Below are positions 25,575 to 26,049 of a DNA stretch of 26,049 nt, piece by piece. The stretch spans positions 1,782 through 27,830 of the forward strand of contig MSJI02000816.1 of assembly GCA_001931905.2 (NCBI GenBank), read 5' to 3'. Position 1 is the stretch's first letter, and every line of letters begins with the position of its first letter. This DNA is from Cladosporium sp. IMV 00045. Taxonomy: Eukaryota > Ascomycota > Dothideomycetes > Cladosporiales > Cladosporiaceae. Under the pieces are notes generated by a model. It saw only the letters and a list, made by a program, of their open reading frames with translations. It had not been told where the DNA came from and ran no database searches. The translations under genes were made by a program, and so were the position numbers.

Positions 25575-25886
25575 TCAGGCACGCTTGACGCGATATCGCC
25601 GTATCCTCTTCTGCGCGTAGTACCCTGAGATGTACGACTCAGTGGATGTAACGCTTACAAATCCGATTATTGCCGACAGTCTGCAGCCACCCGACGCCGC
25701 AAGAACGCTTGTTGTTGCCAGGATCACGCCTACGCCTACCCAACAATTTTTGGACGTGAAGGTTGTTGTTGTGGCTATGAACCATAAAAGGATGCTCAAC
25801 AACAAACAAGATAAAGATATCAGTAAAGCATACAAGGATCGACGCAGCATTGCCTCCCACCGATCCCAAGGATACGGGTCCATCAT
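25575..25886 (-). CDS. Small predicted membrane protein, 103 aa
   Basis: I take the ATG at 25886; a second ATG follows directly after it is ruled out, the next codon being GAC only if the first Met at 25886 is counted as the second of a tandem pair, so the start may be off by one codon. The peptide has hydrophobic segments at about residues 17-38 (YALLISLSCLLLSILLWFI), 47-63 (CWVGVGVILATTSVLAA) and 67-83 (CRLSAIIGFVSVTSTESY). It ends in a basic tail, KRIRRYRVKRA. Two or three membrane helices with a positive, probably cytoplasmic, C-terminus are expected. I do not recognise a family. A competing plus-strand frame (25630-25926) has no such features. It is the only host-like gene seen besides the molybdopterin gene; introns or a longer gene cannot be excluded. 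Confidence 0.45.
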   Translation of the reverse strand: MMDPYPWDRWEAMLRRSLYALLISLSCLLLSILLWFIATTTTFTSKNCWVGVGVILATTSVLAASGGCRLSAIIGFVSVTSTESYISGYYAQKRIRRYRVKRA

Positions 25887-26049
25887 CGTTTGCAAGCTAA
25901 GCTGGAGAAACCGTTCTAAAACCTAGTCTTCACATGTCGTTTCCAGACAAAAGCACAGACTTAATGTCAAGCTTTGTCACGGCAATTCCGCGTGACACAC
26001 GAGGGTCTAGAATGTGCAAAACCTGTATGCTCCATAAGTTGACAGCCTG
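25887..26049. other. Window end, no gene seen
   Basis: A short imperfect palindrome, GTCACG...CGTGAC, lies at about 25976-25996, within a TGTCACGG start that resembles the beginning of the LTRs in this window. The sequence is cut by the window end, so nothing can be called. Confidence 0.4.

Overview
This window is a transposon-dense piece of a filamentous ascomycete genome (Pezizomycotina; the class cannot be fixed from sequence alone). The evidence is short GT-AG introns with CTAAC/CTGAC branch points, Tad-type LINE and chromodomain Ty3/gypsy elements, and one LTR copy with a RIP-like (repeat-induced point mutation) pattern of C-to-T and G-to-A changes. Only two stretches look like host genes: a five-exon gene for a bacterial-type molybdopterin oxidoreductase (18403-21533, minus) and a small predicted membrane protein (25575-25886, minus).

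Layout, left to right. Positions 1-172 are the 3' end of a LINE on the minus strand. 173-198 and 5593-6269 are two halves of an old, decayed gypsy integrase region. It is split by a young, apparently intact chromovirus, here called Gypsy1 (199-5592), which has identical 229-bp LTRs and a GCTGC target duplication. The old fragment continues, through a chimeric junction, into the start of a different gag and a candidate 5' LTR (6270-6881). 7114-7349 is an inverted, RIP-like LTR related to the next element. Gypsy2 (7494-13335) is a second near-intact chromovirus whose 234-bp LTRs differ at 3 sites. 13478-13731 is the LTR of a third, truncated relative.

From about 13860 to 18356 there is a decayed Tad-like LINE. 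ORF1 and the endonuclease part of ORF2 are recognisable. Most of the reverse transcriptase is missing, and about 1.1 kb of unexplained DNA, possibly including a solo LTR, lies in its place. The LINE ends about 45 bp beyond the stop codon of the molybdopterin gene. Upstream of that gene are an intergenic region with clustered CTTTG/CAAAG motifs, a frameshifted hAT transposase (22181-24178), a 5'-truncated LINE 3' end (about 24553-25173), a 12-bp tandem repeat, and the small membrane-protein gene.

The points most worth attention are these. (1) An intron-containing fungal gene encodes a DMSO-reductase-superfamily enzyme of the bis-MGD type, which is rare in eukaryotes. It has a Cys Mo-ligand candidate, lacks the fourth FeS cysteine, and has a 57-nt in-frame intron that inflates the naive ORF. 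(2) Gypsy1 has a textbook -1 frameshift signal (GGGAAAA, 5-nt spacer, strong stem-loop) at the gag/pol junction. (3) Both chromoviruses carry a short sequence exactly 2 nt inside the 5' LTR that is complementary to their own LTR, which fits self-primed reverse transcription of the Tf1/sushi kind. All assignments come from reading the sequence; no database search was run.
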